Assembly (NCBI GenBank): GCA_021775195.1
Contig: JAJFIG010000233.1
Location: 1 to 6,503, forward strand
DNA from: Rhodospirillales bacterium
GTDB lineage: Bacteria > Pseudomonadota > Alphaproteobacteria > Rhodospirillales > 2-02-FULL-58-16
Reading direction: 5' to 3'
DNA length: 6,503 nucleotides
The stretch's first letter is position 1. Each line of letters begins with the position of its first letter. Below, piece after piece: positions 5,873 through 6,503 of this stretch. Below the pieces are notes generated by a model that ran no database searches, was not told the origin of the DNA, and saw only the letters and a program-made list of their open reading frames with translations. The translations under genes and the position numbers were made by a program.

Positions 5873-5890
5873 ATCCCCCGTTTGGGGGAT
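5873..5890 (+). terminator. ATCCCCC-GTTT-GGGGGAT stem-loop, possible operon terminator
   Basis: Seven perfect base pairs enclose a 4-nt loop, about 100 nt after the ligase stop. GAAACGG follows on the plus strand and AAATCGG on the minus strand, so neither side has a T-run. It could mark the operon's 3' end by a T-less mechanism, or act as an operator for the next gene. Its role is uncertain. Confidence 0.4.
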
Positions 5891-5936
5891 GAAACGGTCG
5901 GCGAATCACGGCACTATTGGCGGCATACGGGAGAAC

Positions 5937-5955
5937 CAGCACGTCTAATGTGCTG
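5937..5955 (+). other. CAGCAC-N7-GTGCTG inverted repeat upstream of the last gene
   Basis: A perfect 6-bp inverted repeat with a 7-nt AT-leaning spacer (GTCTAAT) sits 40 nt ahead of the last gene's proposed start. A second symmetric element, AAAAG-AAA-CTTTT (5960-5972), follows at once. They may form a leader structure or a binding site for a dimeric regulator. Confidence 0.3.
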
Positions 5956-5995
5956 AAATAAAAGAAACTTTTCTCCCCGACAGGGATTGTGCGTT

Positions 5996-6503
5996 GTGGT
6001 AGCCAGGTTAACCAATGGACGGGCGCCGAGCCCCGTGCCGCCATCGCAGGCGGCGGCGGGAGCGGTCCGCGCAACCGTGCGACCGGCGGTTGGGATTGCC
6101 GACCAGAAACCGTCCTTCGCCGGAAATGCAGCCGGTCCGGCCGGTGGCGCGGCGGCGGCCGGTCCTGACCGGCGGGCACCGTGGATGTTACCCCGGCCCG
6201 ACCATGGGGCGGCGCCCCTCGGCCATTCGGTCCCCTTCCTGGCCCAGCAGATCGCCCAGGGTGCCCTGGAGGCACCAAACCGGGGTGGCAGCGGGCCGGT
6301 AACCGGCGCCCTGCCGGTGCCAAGCGGGTTGATCGTGGAGGACGAGGCGCCGGCGGTGCCGGAAACCGGCGACCGCCGCTTCGAGGACGGCCTCCGGGGC
6401 CCAGGAATTCGCAAGGACAGCTACCTCAACGTCTACGAGGCGACGGTAACCATGGCCGAGACCTTCGTCCTCAGCCGCTACGGCGCCAGCCTCGACCGGG
6501 ACG
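5996..6503 (+). CDS. Hypothetical protein, N-terminal part (partial)
   Basis: A plus-strand frame is open from 5957 to the window end, and its codons show the strong G/C third-position bias of the other genes, clearest from about 6185 on. Competing frames at 6015-6302 and on the minus strand give implausible Arg/Pro-rich proteins. I chose the GTG at 5996 because AGGGA (5982-5986) lies 9 nt upstream. The ATG at 6185 is a weaker alternative with no evident ribosome binding site. From the GTG, residues 1-70 are Ala/Pro/Gly-rich and probably disordered, without a signal peptide or membrane helix. Then come SVPFLAQQIAQGAL (78-91), an acidic and Pro-rich linker, and a more ordered segment starting DSYLNVYEATVTMAETF (141-157). 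I do not recognise the family. It need not belong to the transport operon. Confidence 0.5.
   Translation, partial: MVARLTNGRAPSPVPPSQAAAGAVRATVRPAVGIADQKPSFAGNAAGPAGGAAAAGPDRRAPWMLPRPDHGAAPLGHSVPFLAQQIAQGALEAPNRGGSGPVTGALPVPSGLIVEDEAPAVPETGDRRFEDGLRGPGIRKDSYLNVYEATVTMAETFVLSRYGASLDRD

Larger units (their letters stand above)
5776..5995. other. Non-coding stretch with several inverted repeats
   Basis: I find no credible gene in these 220 nt. From left to right they hold an A8 run (5777-5784), a 5-bp stem CGGCG-GAT-CGCCG (5792-5804), an AT-rich patch (about 5818-5845) with TTGACT at 5842-5847 that resembles a -35 box but lacks a well-spaced -10, a hairpin at 5873-5890, a hairpin at 5937-5955, and AAAAG-AAA-CTTTT (5960-5972). 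The region probably contains the end of the ligase transcript and the promoter and leader of the next gene. Confidence 0.5.

Noticed and set aside
5871..6414. Minus-strand open frames in the right-hand region
   Set aside because: Their translations are Pro/Arg/Gly-rich and poorly structured. The plus-strand frame from 5996 has better codon bias and plausible ordered segments.
1..6503. CRISPR array, insertion sequence, attachment site, tRNA or rRNA
   Set aside because: No regularly spaced direct repeats, transposase or integrase-like protein, terminal inverted repeats, or cloverleaf or rRNA-like sequence were seen on either strand.

Overview
The window is GC-rich DNA with strong G/C preference at third codon positions, apart from one AT-rich intergenic patch at about 205-330. 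The protein types point to an alphaproteobacterium, possibly of the Rhodospirillales. That placement is inferred from protein style and codon use only; no marker gene is present.

Layout. (1) 1-184, minus strand: N-terminal helix-turn-helix part of an RpiR-family regulator, cut by the window edge. (2) 185-346: divergent AT-rich control region with a perfect TGAAC-N5-GTTCA inverted repeat and repeated TGAAA/G-T-tract elements. (3) 347-5775, plus strand: five genes that look like one catabolic or transport unit. They encode an N-formylglutamate amidohydrolase family protein, the TRAP small permease (DctQ type), the TRAP large permease (DctM type), a Tat-exported TRAP substrate-binding protein, and a glutamine synthetase family ligase. 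The first two are 12 nt apart and the two permeases overlap by 4 nt. The binding-protein gene is set off on both sides by intergenic regions with strong RNA stem-loops (3064-3224 and 4281-4407). (4) 5776-5995: a non-coding stretch with several inverted repeats. (5) 5996 to the window end, plus strand: the N-terminal part of an unrecognised protein.

How it may work together (inference). The TRAP system imports a small organic acid or amide. The glutamine synthetase homologue lacks the ammonium-site signature of true glutamine synthetases and resembles gamma-glutamyl-amine ligases of the PuuA/GlnA3 type. The FGase-family enzyme would hydrolyse an N-formyl or amide bond on glutamate or a related compound. 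The divergent RpiR protein probably senses the substrate or an intermediate. The substrate cannot be read from the sequence. One notable point is that the binding protein has Phe where TRAP binding proteins normally carry the Arg that pairs with the ligand carboxylate. No mobile element, CRISPR array, tRNA or rRNA was seen.
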